From: Ruminococcus sp.
GTDB lineage: Bacteria > Bacillota > Clostridia > Oscillospirales > Ruminococcaceae
Assembly (NCBI GenBank): GCA_030531185.1
Contig: JAUNOG010000016.1
Location: 1 to 41,156 of the forward strand
Direction of reading: 5' to 3'
Length of the DNA stretch: 41,156 bases
Shown: one piece after another, positions 14,750 through 22,888 of the stretch
How positions within the stretch are numbered: position 1 is the first letter of the stretch
Layout of the letters: each line of letters opens with the position of its first letter
Position numbers and translations under genes: made by a program
The notes under the pieces: model-generated
What the model saw: only the letters and a program-made list of their open reading frames with translations
The model's database searches: none
What the model was told of the DNA's origin: nothing

Positions 14750-16519
14750 TTGAAGAAACAATCTAACCTTTCACGGCTTATGGGATATGCGGGAAAGCAT
14801 AGATATCTCACCTATTCGTCGTGGATATTGTCCGCAGTAAGCGCATGGCTTGCGCTGATACCGTTCTGGTATATATGGAAAATCATCAAAGAGGTGTTGG
14901 ACGTAATGCCCGATTTTGACAAAGCGCAAAATCTTATCCATAACGGCTGGCTGGCAGTGCTGTTTTCGGTAATTGCAGTGCTTGTGTACATATCCGCATT
15001 GATGTGCTCGCATTTGTCGGCGTTCCGCGTAGCGACAAATCTGCGTATGGAGACGATACATCACATTGCAAAGCTGCCGCTTGGCTTTACCGAAAGCTTC
15101 GGCAGCGGCAAGCTTCGTAAGATCGTAAATGAATCCAGCGCGGCTACGGAAACTTATCTTGCTCATCAGCTTCCCGACAAGGCAGGAGCTATCGCAACGC
15201 CGATCGGTCTGCTTGTTCTGCTGTTTGCGTTTGACTGGCGGCTGGGACTGCTCAGTCTTGTTCCCGTCGTTCTGGGATTTCTCATTATGATGAGTATGAC
15301 AGGAGCAAAAATGCGGCAGAAGATGACCGAGTATCAGAACGCTCTTGCAGATATGTCCAACGAGGCGGTGGAATATGTAAGGGGAATTCCTGTGGTGAAA
15401 ACATTCGGGCAGACGGTTTTCTCGTTCAGACGTTTTAAGGAATCTATCGACCGATACAGCACGTGGGCTATCGCTTACACCAAAGACCTGAGACTGCCGA
15501 TGATGTTTTACACAACGGCAATAAACGGCGTGTTTGCTTTCCTTATTGCGGCAGGACTGCTGTTTACTCGAAACGGAGTTACAGATGAATTTCTGCTGAA
15601 CCTGATTTTCTATATCATCATCACGCCTGTTATTTCCGTTACGCTCACAAAAATTATGTTCCAGAGTGAGAATGAAATGATAGTGGACGACGCATTGCAG
15701 CGTATCGACAGCGTACTTGATTTACATCCGCTTTCGGAAACTTCATCTCCGAAATATCCCGCAGACGGTTCTGTTGAGCTTAGAAACGTAACTTTCAGCT
15801 ACGACGGTAAAACAGACGTGCTTAAAGATATTTCCCTCGACATCAAGTCGGGACAGACGGTTGCTTTCGTCGGACCGTCGGGCGGAGGAAAATCCACGCT
15901 TGCGAATATCATTACAAGATTTTTTGACCCGCGCAGCGGCAGCGTCCTTATCGGAGGAGTTGACGTAAAGGATATTCCCAAAGAAAAGCTTATGGATTTC
16001 GTTTCGTTTGTTTTCCAGAACAGCAGACTGATAAAGGGTTCTATTCTTGAAAACGTTCGTTTGGGACGACCGAACGCAAGCAGGGAAGAGGTAATGCAGG
16101 CTCTTAAATCCGCTCAGTGTATGGATATCATAGAAAAATTCCCCTATGGAGTTGACACTGTTATCGGTACTAAAGGCGTGTATCTCTCGGGCGGCGAGCA
16201 GCAGAGGATTGCGATCGCACGAACCATTCTGAAAAATTCGCCTATAATCATTCTTGACGAGGCTACGGCTTTTGCGGACCCGGATAATGAAAGCAGAATT
16301 CAGGCGGCGTTTACCGAGCTTGCCAAAGGACGTACAGTCATTATGATAGCCCACAGGCTTACGACTGTAGCAAATGCAGACCGCATTTTTGTGCTGGACA
16401 ACGGACGTATAGTCCAGAGCGGCACAGGCAGCGAGCTGAAAGGAACGGACGGAATATTCAGGAAAATGTGGAACGATTATCAGACCTCCGTCAACTGGAA
16501 GGTCGCAAAGGAGGCTTGA
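14750..16519 (+). CDS. ABC exporter-type half-transporter, pair 1 subunit A
   Basis: 589 residues starting with TTG at 14750, well placed behind GAAGGAGGAG. The N-terminal 320 residues form a six-helix exporter membrane domain. The ATPase domain has Walker A GPSGGGKST, signature LSGGEQQR, Walker B IIILDEAT with the catalytic Glu, and the switch His in MIAHRLTT. The second half-transporter follows 5 bp after its stop, so they act as a heterodimer. Exporter-fold pairs of this type under metal control include importers of siderophores (YbtPQ, IrtAB). The RGTTAG-type operator directly upstream supports a link to metal acquisition, but export of a drug or lipid is equally possible. Confidence 0.88.
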   Translation: MKKQSNLSRLMGYAGKHRYLTYSSWILSAVSAWLALIPFWYIWKIIKEVLDVMPDFDKAQNLIHNGWLAVLFSVIAVLVYISALMCSHLSAFRVATNLRMETIHHIAKLPLGFTESFGSGKLRKIVNESSAATETYLAHQLPDKAGAIATPIGLLVLLFAFDWRLGLLSLVPVVLGFLIMMSMTGAKMRQKMTEYQNALADMSNEAVEYVRGIPVVKTFGQTVFSFRRFKESIDRYSTWAIAYTKDLRLPMMFYTTAINGVFAFLIAAGLLFTRNGVTDEFLLNLIFYIIITPVISVTLTKIMFQSENEMIVDDALQRIDSVLDLHPLSETSSPKYPADGSVELRNVTFSYDGKTDVLKDISLDIKSGQTVAFVGPSGGGKSTLANIITRFFDPRSGSVLIGGVDVKDIPKEKLMDFVSFVFQNSRLIKGSILENVRLGRPNASREEVMQALKSAQCMDIIEKFPYGVDTVIGTKGVYLSGGEQQRIAIARTILKNSPIIILDEATAFADPDNESRIQAAFTELAKGRTVIMIAHRLTTVANADRIFVLDNGRIVQSGTGSELKGTDGIFRKMWNDYQTSVNWKVAKEA

Positions 16520-16524
16520 GCAAT

Positions 16525-18258
16525 ATGATAAAAAAATTACAGAGAAAATTCGCTTTGTCGGAACAGGGCGCAAAGGACTTGGTAAAGGGCATAATCGCCT
16601 GCGCCTTGCAGAACATCTCGTTTATGTTCCCCGTAGGATTGCTTTACAAGCTTGTGGGCGATATGCTGGACGGAGGAGTTAAATCGGGAGGGGTATGGCT
16701 TTACGTTATCGGAATTGTTTTCTGTCTGCTGTTGATTTTTACGGTTACTTGGTTTCAGTACAATGCAACTTATCTTGCAACATATGTTGAAACGGGCGTG
16801 CGCCGCATAACCCTTGCGGAAAAGCTGAGGAAAATACCGCTTTCGTTTTTCGGTAAAAAGGATCTGGCAGATCTTACAAGCACGATAATGGCGGACTGCA
16901 CTACTTTGGAAACTGCTTTTTCGCACTATGTTCCTGCCTTGTTCGGCTCGATGATATCTACTGTACTTATAGCTGTAGGTCTTTTCTTCTTTGACGTTCG
17001 TATGGCTTTGGCGGCTCTCTGGGTAGTTCCCATAGCTTTTGCTATAACAGCGCTGTCCGCTAAGGTTCAGGAGCGCGTTCACCAAAAGTCTATGGACGCA
17101 AGAATGGCTTGCGCCGACGGCATTCAGGAATGCATAGAGGTAGTGCGGGACTTAAAGGCGAATAATGCCGAGGAGCAGTATTTAAACGGTCTTGACAGGA
17201 AAATTCAGGCTGTCGAAAAGCGCAATGTGATCGGCGAATTTACAACTGCGGCTTGCGTTGTTTCGGCGTCGCTGGTACTCAAGCTGGGAATTGCTACAGT
17301 TGCGCTAGCAGGTTCCGCTTTGCTGATAAATGGAGAACTTGACGTTCTTACGTTCTTTATGTTTCTGCTTGTGGCGTCGAGGCTCTATGACCCATTGCAG
17401 AGCTCACTGCAAAATCTGGCGGCTGTTATATCCACCCGTACTAACATTGCGAGAATGAACGAGATACTGGATCACGGCGTTCAGAGCGGAACGGATAAGC
17501 TTACCAACAAGGGATATGATATTGTATTCGACAAGGTCGGATTTTCCTACAACAATGAGGAAACTGTACTTGAAAACGTGTCCTTTACCGCTAAACAGGG
17601 AGAGGTAACTGCGCTGGTAGGTCCTTCGGGCGGCGGAAAAACCACAGCTTCGAGACTGGCGGCAAGGTTCTGGGACGCAGATAAGGGCAAGATAACAGTC
17701 GGAGGAATGGACGTTTCGAGCGTGGAGCCTGAAACTCTTATGTCTCTGTATTCTATCGTTTTTCAGGACGTTACTCTTTTCAACAATACGGTTATGGAGA
17801 ACATACGCATAGGCAGAAAAAACGCAACCGACGAGGAAGTCATCGCGGCGGCTCGCCTTGCCAACTGCGAAGAATTCGTGCAGAAGCTTCCCGACAAATG
17901 GAACAGTATGATAGGAGAAAACGGCTGCGCTCTTTCGGGAGGCGAGCGGCAGAGAATTTCCATAGCGAGAGCATTTCTGAAAAACGCCCCTATTATTCTG
18001 CTTGACGAGGCTACGGCAAGTCTTGACGTGGAAAACGAAACGCTGATACAGACCGCTCTTTCAAGGCTTATCAAAGACAAAACGGTAATGATAATCGCTC
18101 ACCGAATGAGAACCGTAATGGGCGCGGACAAGGTCGTCGTGCTTGCCGACGGAAAATCCAAGGAGCAGGGAACTCCGGACGAGCTTATGAAATGTGACGG
18201 AATTTTCAGCAGAATGGTAAAGCTTCAAAGCGAGAGCCAAGACTGGGCTATAAGGTAA
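16525..18258 (+). CDS. ABC exporter-type half-transporter, pair 1 subunit B
   Basis: 577 residues from ATG 16525 behind AAAGGAGG, which lies at the end of the previous gene. The frame is open further upstream, but those codons overlap subunit A and lack a binding site. It has a six-helix membrane domain and an ATPase domain with Walker A GPSGGGKTT, signature LSGGERQR, Walker B IILLDEAT and switch His in MIIAHRMRT. Both ATP sites of the heterodimer therefore look catalytically complete. A strong terminator follows. The partner and substrate inference is as for subunit A. Confidence 0.88.
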   Translation: MIKKLQRKFALSEQGAKDLVKGIIACALQNISFMFPVGLLYKLVGDMLDGGVKSGGVWLYVIGIVFCLLLIFTVTWFQYNATYLATYVETGVRRITLAEKLRKIPLSFFGKKDLADLTSTIMADCTTLETAFSHYVPALFGSMISTVLIAVGLFFFDVRMALAALWVVPIAFAITALSAKVQERVHQKSMDARMACADGIQECIEVVRDLKANNAEEQYLNGLDRKIQAVEKRNVIGEFTTAACVVSASLVLKLGIATVALAGSALLINGELDVLTFFMFLLVASRLYDPLQSSLQNLAAVISTRTNIARMNEILDHGVQSGTDKLTNKGYDIVFDKVGFSYNNEETVLENVSFTAKQGEVTALVGPSGGGKTTASRLAARFWDADKGKITVGGMDVSSVEPETLMSLYSIVFQDVTLFNNTVMENIRIGRKNATDEEVIAAARLANCEEFVQKLPDKWNSMIGENGCALSGGERQRISIARAFLKNAPIILLDEATASLDVENETLIQTALSRLIKDKTVMIIAHRMRTVMGADKVVVLADGKSKEQGTPDELMKCDGIFSRMVKLQSESQDWAIR

Positions 18259-18272
18259 TATCGTTATGTACG

Positions 18273-18309
18273 GCAGGACGCTGAAAATATTGCGTCCTGC
18301 TGTTTTATT
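18273..18309 (+). terminator. Terminator after ABC exporter pair 1
   Basis: GCAGGACGC (18273-18281) pairs perfectly with GCGTCCTGC (18292-18300), followed by TGTTTTATTT. Confidence 0.85.
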
Positions 18310-18367
18310 TATAACAGCGCCGTACTTCTGCTTTTGGCAAGCAAGAATAAATATTTTCAGATTTGTA

Positions 18368-18396
18368 TTGACATTTCGTAGTATAAGTGATATAAT
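18368..18396 (+). promoter_or_regulatory. Promoter of the methyltransferase/ZIP operon
   Basis: Perfect TTGACA (18368-18373), 17-bp spacer, TATAAT (18391-18396). An operator palindrome begins 8 bases downstream. Confidence 0.88.
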
Positions 18397-18403
18397 TAAA
18401 TCG

Positions 18404-18421
18404 GGTTAGTTGCATCTAACC
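18404..18421. promoter_or_regulatory. RGTTAG-N6-CTAACY operator of the methyltransferase/ZIP operon
   Basis: GGTTAG-TTGCAT-CTAACC, perfectly symmetric arms, starting 7 bp after the -10 box, so it covers the transcription start. The geometry suits a repressor that blocks initiation. Confidence 0.8.
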
Positions 18422-18479
18422 TCAAAGAGCGGTAAGACAGGATAATGATCTGTCTGTTTATCGTTAAGGAGCTGATATT

Positions 18480-19277
18480 ATGGAGAAAATAAACATTCAA
18501 GGCGTGCCTGAAACTATGATCCAGACGCTTTATGCAAGAGCAAAGGAGTCTCAAAAGCCAAATCATAAGATTTATGACGGGAAAGCAATAGAGATCGTAT
18601 CACGGCTTGATTATGATTTTTCGCATGCCGATAAGGATCTTGCTATGAGCGGCGGAGTTATTGCCAGAACGATTTTACTCGATCAAATGGTCAAGGAGTA
18701 TGTGCAGGCTCACCCGAATACTACTGTTATAAATATTGCCTGCGGTCTGGATATGCGTTTCTACAGAATTGATAACGGGAAATTACGCTGGTATAATCTC
18801 GACTTGCCTGAAACTATCGATGTACGAAAAAAGTTTCTTGATGAAAACGGCAGAGCGTCAACTATTGCAAAATCCGCCATGGACGAAAGCTGGGCGAAAG
18901 ATGTTGAAAATCCGAAAGCGGATAAATTGGTAATTATTGAGGGTTTGACTATGTATCTAACCGAGCAGGACGTTAAGAAAATCCTTTCAATAATTTTGAA
19001 TAACTTCTCTGATGTAACAGTATTTGCGGAAATTATGTCGCCTTTTATGGTAAAGCATATCAAGGAAAAATCCATAGAGGCAAGTAAGGCTAAGTTTACA
19101 TGGGGCGCAAGATCGGGAGCAGAGTTTGAAAGGCTTGCGCCTGCGTTTAGGTACGTTAACGACAGAAGTCTTGTGGAGGGAATGGAGAAAATATATCCGA
19201 TATATAAAATTATTGGAAAAATCCCGTTCGTAAGGAATATGTCAAATAAAATCTCAGTGCTTAAAATGAGACAGTAA
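18480..19277 (+). CDS. Class I SAM-dependent O-methyltransferase, leucine carboxyl methyltransferase (TcmP-like) family
   Basis: 265 residues. The N-terminal GGVIARTILLDQMV and the SAM-binding strand VINIACGLDMRFYR, followed by WYNLDLPE (acidic residue for the SAM ribose), are the hallmarks of the LCM/TcmP-type methyltransferases. The substrate is typically a carboxylate or phenolic hydroxyl; here it is unknown. The gene is first behind a perfect promoter with the metal-type operator and is followed by two broken genes and a ZIP metal transporter. A role in making or modifying a small metal-binding molecule is a guess from this context. Confidence 0.85.
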   Translation: MEKINIQGVPETMIQTLYARAKESQKPNHKIYDGKAIEIVSRLDYDFSHADKDLAMSGGVIARTILLDQMVKEYVQAHPNTTVINIACGLDMRFYRIDNGKLRWYNLDLPETIDVRKKFLDENGRASTIAKSAMDESWAKDVENPKADKLVIIEGLTMYLTEQDVKKILSIILNNFSDVTVFAEIMSPFMVKHIKEKSIEASKAKFTWGARSGAEFERLAPAFRYVNDRSLVEGMEKIYPIYKIIGKIPFVRNMSNKISVLKMRQ

Positions 19278-19292
19278 TAAGGGGCGCGAAAA

Positions 19293-19537
19293 ATGATACT
19301 GGTACTTGAGATCATAACTCTCTGTCTGCTGTTTACCGCAGCGGTTATAACGGGCAATAAGAAAGACCCATTAAGCGGACTGCATAATCTTCCGACAGCA
19401 ATTCAGAAAAGAGTAAATACTCTGCCGGAATATGAGGAAAGACAAAGCAAGATTTTGACAACTTCACAGCGCATCAGAAAAAAATGCCTGCGCTGCTTGT
19501 AGTGGCGGCAGTAGGACCGGTAATTTATGCAGTATGA
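19293..19537 (+). pseudogene. Frameshifted small membrane protein
   Basis: The reading frame starts well (ATG after GGGGCG), encodes a membrane helix (VLEIITLCLLFTAAVI) and a cytosolic stretch (PTAIQKRVNTLPEYEERQSK), but stops at 19502. A run of seven A at 19478-19484 separates it from a second frame that continues MPALLVVAAVGPVIYAV and stops at 19537. One extra A would join the two into a two-helix protein. I therefore call it a broken gene. Sequencing error or programmed slippage at the A run are alternatives. The spacing and direction show it belonged to the methyltransferase operon. Confidence 0.65.
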
Positions 19538-19595
19538 AAGAAAACAGGCGTATTCATTTTCCAAACAGATACGTATGAGGTGAAGGAGAATAATT

Positions 19596-19877
19596 ATGAA
19601 AGATTACGAACAGTTATCAAAAGTACATTTTGATAAGCAGGCAAAGGTGTACGACCGGACCGATACGATGTACTATTCCAAGTATCCGAAAATAAGCTGT
19701 AAACACGTTGAGCAGTATCTTAAAACCGTGGAGTTTGACAGTATGCTTGATGTCGGCTGCGGTACGGGATTTCTGATTGATCTGCTCAGAAAATCAAAGA
19801 CCGCCGATTATTACGGACTGGCTCTGTCGCCCTGCAGACAGCCTGTAAATCTCAGTTCTGAGAGGAAAAAACTATGA
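19596..19877 (+). pseudogene. Truncated class I SAM methyltransferase (UbiE-like)
   Basis: The first 78 residues match the start of a UbiE-type methyltransferase: HFDKQAKVYDRTDTMYYSKYP and the SAM-binding LDVGCGTGFLIDLLRKSKTADYYGL. After about base 19828 the similarity stops and a short unrelated tail runs into a stop at 19877. A whole enzyme would need about 110-150 more residues, so the rest of the SAM domain is missing. A deletion between this gene and the ZIP gene is the simplest cause. Its stop overlaps the ZIP start codon by 4 nt. The binding site GGTGAAGGAG before its ATG is intact. Confidence 0.75.
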
Positions 19878-20656
19878 TTTTGCAGACGGTGAAAGGTCTT
19901 GCCGTTCCGTTTCTGGGAACGGCTCTCGGTTCAGCCTGCGTGTTTTTTATGCGCCGAAATCTTAATCTGCTTGTACAGCGTTCCTTGACGGGCTTTGCGG
20001 CGGGTGTTATGACGGCGGCAAGCGTATGGAGCCTGCTTTTACCCTCAATTGAGCAGTCGGAGCATATGGGAAAGCTGTCCTTTGTTCCTGCGGCAGTCGG
20101 TTTTTTGATCGGTATGCTCTTTCTTTTGCTGCTCGATAAGCTGATACCGCATCTGCATATGAACAGCAGCAAATCGGAGGGAATTAAAACGAAGCTTTCC
20201 AAAAACACAATGCTCCTGCTTGCTGTGACACTGCATAACATACCCGAGGGAATGGCAGTCGGCGTGGTTTATGCGGGCTTGCTTTACGGAAATGCCGAGA
20301 TAACAGCCGCAGGAGCGTTCGCTTTGTCGCTTGGAATAGCAATTCAGAATTTTCCCGAGGGCGCTATCATATCAATGCCGCTGCGTGCGGAGGGCGTAAA
20401 AAGGTCAAAAGCGTTTTTTTACGGCGTGCTTTCGGGCGCAGCCGAACCTGTCGGAGCGATCCTTACTATTTTAGCGGCAGGTCTTGTAATTCCCGCAATG
20501 CCGTATCTGCTCAGCTTTGCGGCAGGAGCAATGATCTATGTGGTGGTTGAAGAACTTATACCCGAAATGTCCGAGGGTGAGCATTCCAACATAGGTACGA
20601 TAGCGTTTGCCGTAGGATTTACCGCTATGATGATACTCGATACGGCTCTTGGATAG
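19874..20656 (+). CDS. ZIP-family divalent metal transporter
   Basis: 260 residues with about eight membrane helices. The metal-binding signatures are HNIPEG (121-126) in helix 4 and QNFPEG (158-163) in helix 5, with EPVGA (191-195) further on, as in ZupT and other GufA-type ZIP proteins. It imports Zn2+, Fe2+ or Mn2+ down a gradient. The short His-containing loop (IPHLHMN, about 91-97) precedes helix 4. It is in an operon controlled by the palindromic operator at 18404 and is followed by a DtxR-like gene, which supports metal regulation. The start ATG follows GAGAGG. Confidence 0.92.
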   Translation: MILQTVKGLAVPFLGTALGSACVFFMRRNLNLLVQRSLTGFAAGVMTAASVWSLLLPSIEQSEHMGKLSFVPAAVGFLIGMLFLLLLDKLIPHLHMNSSKSEGIKTKLSKNTMLLLAVTLHNIPEGMAVGVVYAGLLYGNAEITAAGAFALSLGIAIQNFPEGAIISMPLRAEGVKRSKAFFYGVLSGAAEPVGAILTILAAGLVIPAMPYLLSFAAGAMIYVVVEELIPEMSEGEHSNIGTIAFAVGFTAMMILDTALG

Positions 20657-20678
20657 GAAGTAAGGAAGGGTTTTTATT

Positions 20679-21512
20679 ATGACAAAAGAGGAAATGCGTT
20701 TTAGAATATTAATGTGTTTTTTGAATTTTTCCGATGAAAACAGGAAGATAGGGAAAATGGCTCAGGCGCTTGATATGGAAAAATACGAAATGAGCCGCTG
20801 TGTAGCTCAGCTTGAAAAAGAGGGACTGGCAGACCGAAGCGATACGCGAAATCCAGTTCTTACGCCGAAAGGCAGGCGGTTAGCCGAGATGTACGCCAAG
20901 CGTATGGAACTTGCGCAAAATCATCTTATGTATGAGGGCGTTCCCAAAGACGAGGCTCGGCGTGACGCGCTTATGTTAACCCTTCATTGCAGCGACAGCT
21001 TTTTTGAAACTATCCGTCTTTTTGAGGAAACTATGCGTATGAAAGAGATTTTCGCGGACAGAAAAGCTTTTTCCGGAAGGGAGTTCTGTGAGAAAATCAA
21101 GGACGGACGCTATACCTTTCCGTTTATAATCTACCGCGAAAGGGTAAAAAACGGGAATAACATATCTATGGCGAACAACGGCTTTGCACACCCTTGCGAG
21201 GCAGTGATCGGCGAGGGCGGAGGAATAGTACTGATAAGGGCGGTAGATATGAAAGAAAACTCAAAATTCAGCGGATTGCAAATGAAAGGCAGGGTCAAGC
21301 ACCTGAAATATTTTGACGGCAGAAAGTTCGTCGAGGCGGCGGTTAACGGAGATTTTATTCAGATACCGCTCAGGCATTTTAATTTTGTGAACATCGGCAG
21401 CGATTCTATGACGAGAATTCTTCACGGAAGTATCTGCTTGAAAATGTGCTGTACCGTCGGAGAGGTGCATATGCCTGAGAGCACAGCGATTTTTACTCTT
21501 TTTATACACTGA
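20679..21512 (+). CDS. DtxR-like winged-helix regulator with degenerate metal site and novel C-terminal domain
   Basis: 277 residues. Residues 1-70 form a winged helix (RKIGKMAQALDMEKYEMSRC, VAQLEKEGLADR, LTPKGRRLAEMY). Residues 75-115 resemble the DtxR dimerisation/metal domain (HLMYEGVPKDEARRDALML..FFETI), but the usual Cys/Glu-x-x-Glu-His ligands are replaced by Leu, Thr and Leu in DALMLTLHCS. Residues 120-277 are a beta-rich domain I do not recognise, with FPFIIYRERV, AHPCEAVIGEGGGIVLI and a Cys-Cys pair (MCCTV, about 256-260). It lies 22 bp after the ZIP gene. It may be a metal-independent paralogue or sense another ligand. Confidence 0.7.
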   Translation: MTKEEMRFRILMCFLNFSDENRKIGKMAQALDMEKYEMSRCVAQLEKEGLADRSDTRNPVLTPKGRRLAEMYAKRMELAQNHLMYEGVPKDEARRDALMLTLHCSDSFFETIRLFEETMRMKEIFADRKAFSGREFCEKIKDGRYTFPFIIYRERVKNGNNISMANNGFAHPCEAVIGEGGGIVLIRAVDMKENSKFSGLQMKGRVKHLKYFDGRKFVEAAVNGDFIQIPLRHFNFVNIGSDSMTRILHGSICLKMCCTVGEVHMPESTAIFTLFIH

Positions 21513-21534
21513 TTTCATTTGCATTATGCACAAC

Positions 21535-21552
21535 AGTTAGTATCGACTAATC
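21535..21552. promoter_or_regulatory. RGTTAG-N6-CTAACY-like operator, first copy before the heme operon
   Basis: AGTTAG-TATCGA-CTAATC; one arm differs by one core base from the consensus. A CATTAT at 21522-21527 could be a -10 box 7 bp before it, but no good -35 box is seen. No gene starts between here and the second copy 184 bp downstream. Confidence 0.55.
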
Positions 21553-21588
21553 GGATTTCTTGTGAAAAAAGGAGAATTTAAAATTTTT

Positions 21589-21605
21589 GTTGCAGCTTCT
21601 GCAAC
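21589..21605. repeat. Perfect 7-bp hairpin in the heme-operon leader region
   Basis: GTTGCAG-CTT-CTGCAAC. A ribosome-binding-like AAAGGAGAA lies just upstream (about 21567-21575), but only a 15-codon frame follows, so no gene is called. Confidence 0.5.
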
Positions 21606-21661
21606 TGCCGAGTTTACAGGGTTTAACGCTATAAACAGTGCTGAAATTGACACTTTGTTGC

Positions 21662-21693
21662 GGCTTGTGCAACAAAAGCTTTGTTGACAAGCC
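21662..21693. repeat. 32-bp inverted repeat overlapping the -35 box of the heme operon
   Basis: GGCTTGT-(g)-CAACAAA, loop AGC, TTTGTTG-ACAAGCC: 14 paired bases with one bulged G. The 3' arm contains the TTGACA -35 box at 21684-21689. It could be a second operator or, if read through from upstream, an RNA hairpin. There is no T tract, so it is not an ordinary terminator. Confidence 0.6.
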
Positions 21694-21712
21694 GCTGTCC
21701 ATATGATAAAAT
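21684..21712 (+). promoter_or_regulatory. Promoter of the heme uptake operon
   Basis: TTGACA (21684-21689), 17-bp spacer, TAAAAT (21707-21712). The operator palindrome begins 7 bases further downstream. Confidence 0.8.
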
Positions 21713-21718
21713 AATATT

Positions 21719-21736
21719 AGTTAGCAGATACTAACC
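21719..21736. promoter_or_regulatory. RGTTAG-N6-CTAACY operator of the heme uptake operon
   Basis: AGTTAG-CAGATA-CTAACC, 6 bp after the -10 box, covering the expected transcription start. Core arms are perfectly symmetric. Confidence 0.8.
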
Positions 21737-21761
21737 GATTTTCATATAAGGACGGATAGGA

Positions 21762-21809
21762 ATGATATTTCTTCCCAAACTGCAATTCTTTTTCGAAATC
21801 GGGCGGTAA
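21762..21809 (+). other. Possible 15-codon leader ORF of the heme operon
   Basis: ATG 21762 follows AGGACGGATAGGA and encodes MIFLPKLQFFFEIGR before a stop. A GC-rich hairpin (GGCGGC..GCCGCC) lies between it and the surface-protein gene. No regulatory role can be shown from sequence alone. Confidence 0.2.
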
Positions 21810-21874
21810 TTCCTGCGAACAGCGTTACAGCAAAGGCGGCGGTATCTGTTGCCGCCGAAAAAGAGAAAGGATAG

Positions 21875-22888
21875 ATGATTTTGTATAATACTGTGAAACA
21901 AATCGGTAAAGCGTTTTGCAGTCTGGCTGTGATGCTTGCTGTTTTTATGGCAGGCATTACCGCTATTTCTGCAAAAGCTCTCGATAACGGAATTTACATA
22001 GCGGACTGCACTCCGCACTATGCGCACCCTGTTACGGGGGAGATAGAGGATTCCGGCGGCGACGGTTCGTCGGTATTGGGACAGTCGATGACGGAAAGCG
22101 CAACTAACGATCAGGCTTTGATAGAGGTCGATCCGGACGGAAATATGTACGCCACCGTTCGTCTCAAGCTTATGGATAATATTCAAAATCCGCAGTTTAA
22201 GGTTCAGGAAAACGGCAGCGCCTCGTTTTATGACGTGGATTATGACATTATGAAAGAGGACTACGATAACAATGAAAGCGATTTCAGATTTCAGATACCG
22301 AATGAGGGCTGTATAGTCCGTTGTACGTTTTATGTTATCGCTATGGGCAGAGATGTAATTTTCTATATTGATTTTTCTAATCTGTCGGAAGGCAGCGGAG
22401 ATTTTATCACATCAGTGGAGGTTCGGCAGCCCGAGCAGCCTCAGCAGACGGAACAGCCCCAGCAAACACAGCCGCCTCAGCAAGATGAGCCGCAGCAGAC
22501 AAACGCTCCTATAAAACAGACGGAGAATTCGTCGGTTTCGACATCGGCGGCTGCTACGACTAAAAAGACTGTTTCCGCCTCATCTGTTTCCTCGACGGAA
22601 ACCACATTGAATTCGGAGGCGAACTCCTCACAGTCGGTTACGACGACTGCCGACGATATGTCTTATTCTATACCCGAAGCCGCAGAAAACGAAGCAGACG
22701 GTATAGCTTGTTTTGATGAAAACGGCGATCCGATCGATCCTTTAGGCAATTCGGAGGAAAACAGCAAAACGGATAATTCCGGTAATTCGGGCAGCGCCGC
22801 TGTACCTTTGGCAATCGCAGGCGGCGCGGTAGTTGTTGCAGGCGCTGCGGGCGGTATTGTCTTTTTGAAAAAAAGGAGGAGCATATGA
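21875..22888 (+). CDS. NEAT/Shp-like heme-binding surface protein
   Basis: 337 residues. A signal peptide (core AVMLAVFMAGITAI, cleavage near ISAKA) is followed by one beta-rich domain (about 36-190). Its order of segments, LDNGIYIADC, GNMYATVRLKLM, FRFQIPNEGCIV and GRDVIFYIDF, resembles NEAT and Shp heme-binding domains. A Pro/Gln linker (PEQPQQTEQPQQTQPPQQ) and a long Ser/Thr-rich stalk lead to a C-terminal membrane helix and RRS tail, with no LPXTG. It probably captures heme or hemoprotein-bound heme and passes it to the IsdE-like lipoprotein encoded next (4-nt overlap). The domain call rests on the pattern and the context; identity to known Shp looks low. Confidence 0.75.
   Translation: MILYNTVKQIGKAFCSLAVMLAVFMAGITAISAKALDNGIYIADCTPHYAHPVTGEIEDSGGDGSSVLGQSMTESATNDQALIEVDPDGNMYATVRLKLMDNIQNPQFKVQENGSASFYDVDYDIMKEDYDNNESDFRFQIPNEGCIVRCTFYVIAMGRDVIFYIDFSNLSEGSGDFITSVEVRQPEQPQQTEQPQQTQPPQQDEPQQTNAPIKQTENSSVSTSAAATTKKTVSASSVSSTETTLNSEANSSQSVTTTADDMSYSIPEAAENEADGIACFDENGDPIDPLGNSEENSKTDNSGNSGSAAVPLAIAGGAVVVAGAAGGIVFLKKRRSI

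Noticed and set aside
15743-16573. 276-codon minus-strand frame opposite the ABC exporter gene
   Set aside because: It lies across Walker and signature motifs of the real gene and across a gene boundary. Its product is low-complexity and matches nothing.
21571-21630. Small gene after AAAGGAGAATTTAAAA
   Set aside because: Only a TTG-started frame of 15 codons follows; composition and length give no support. It may be the remnant of a lost gene.
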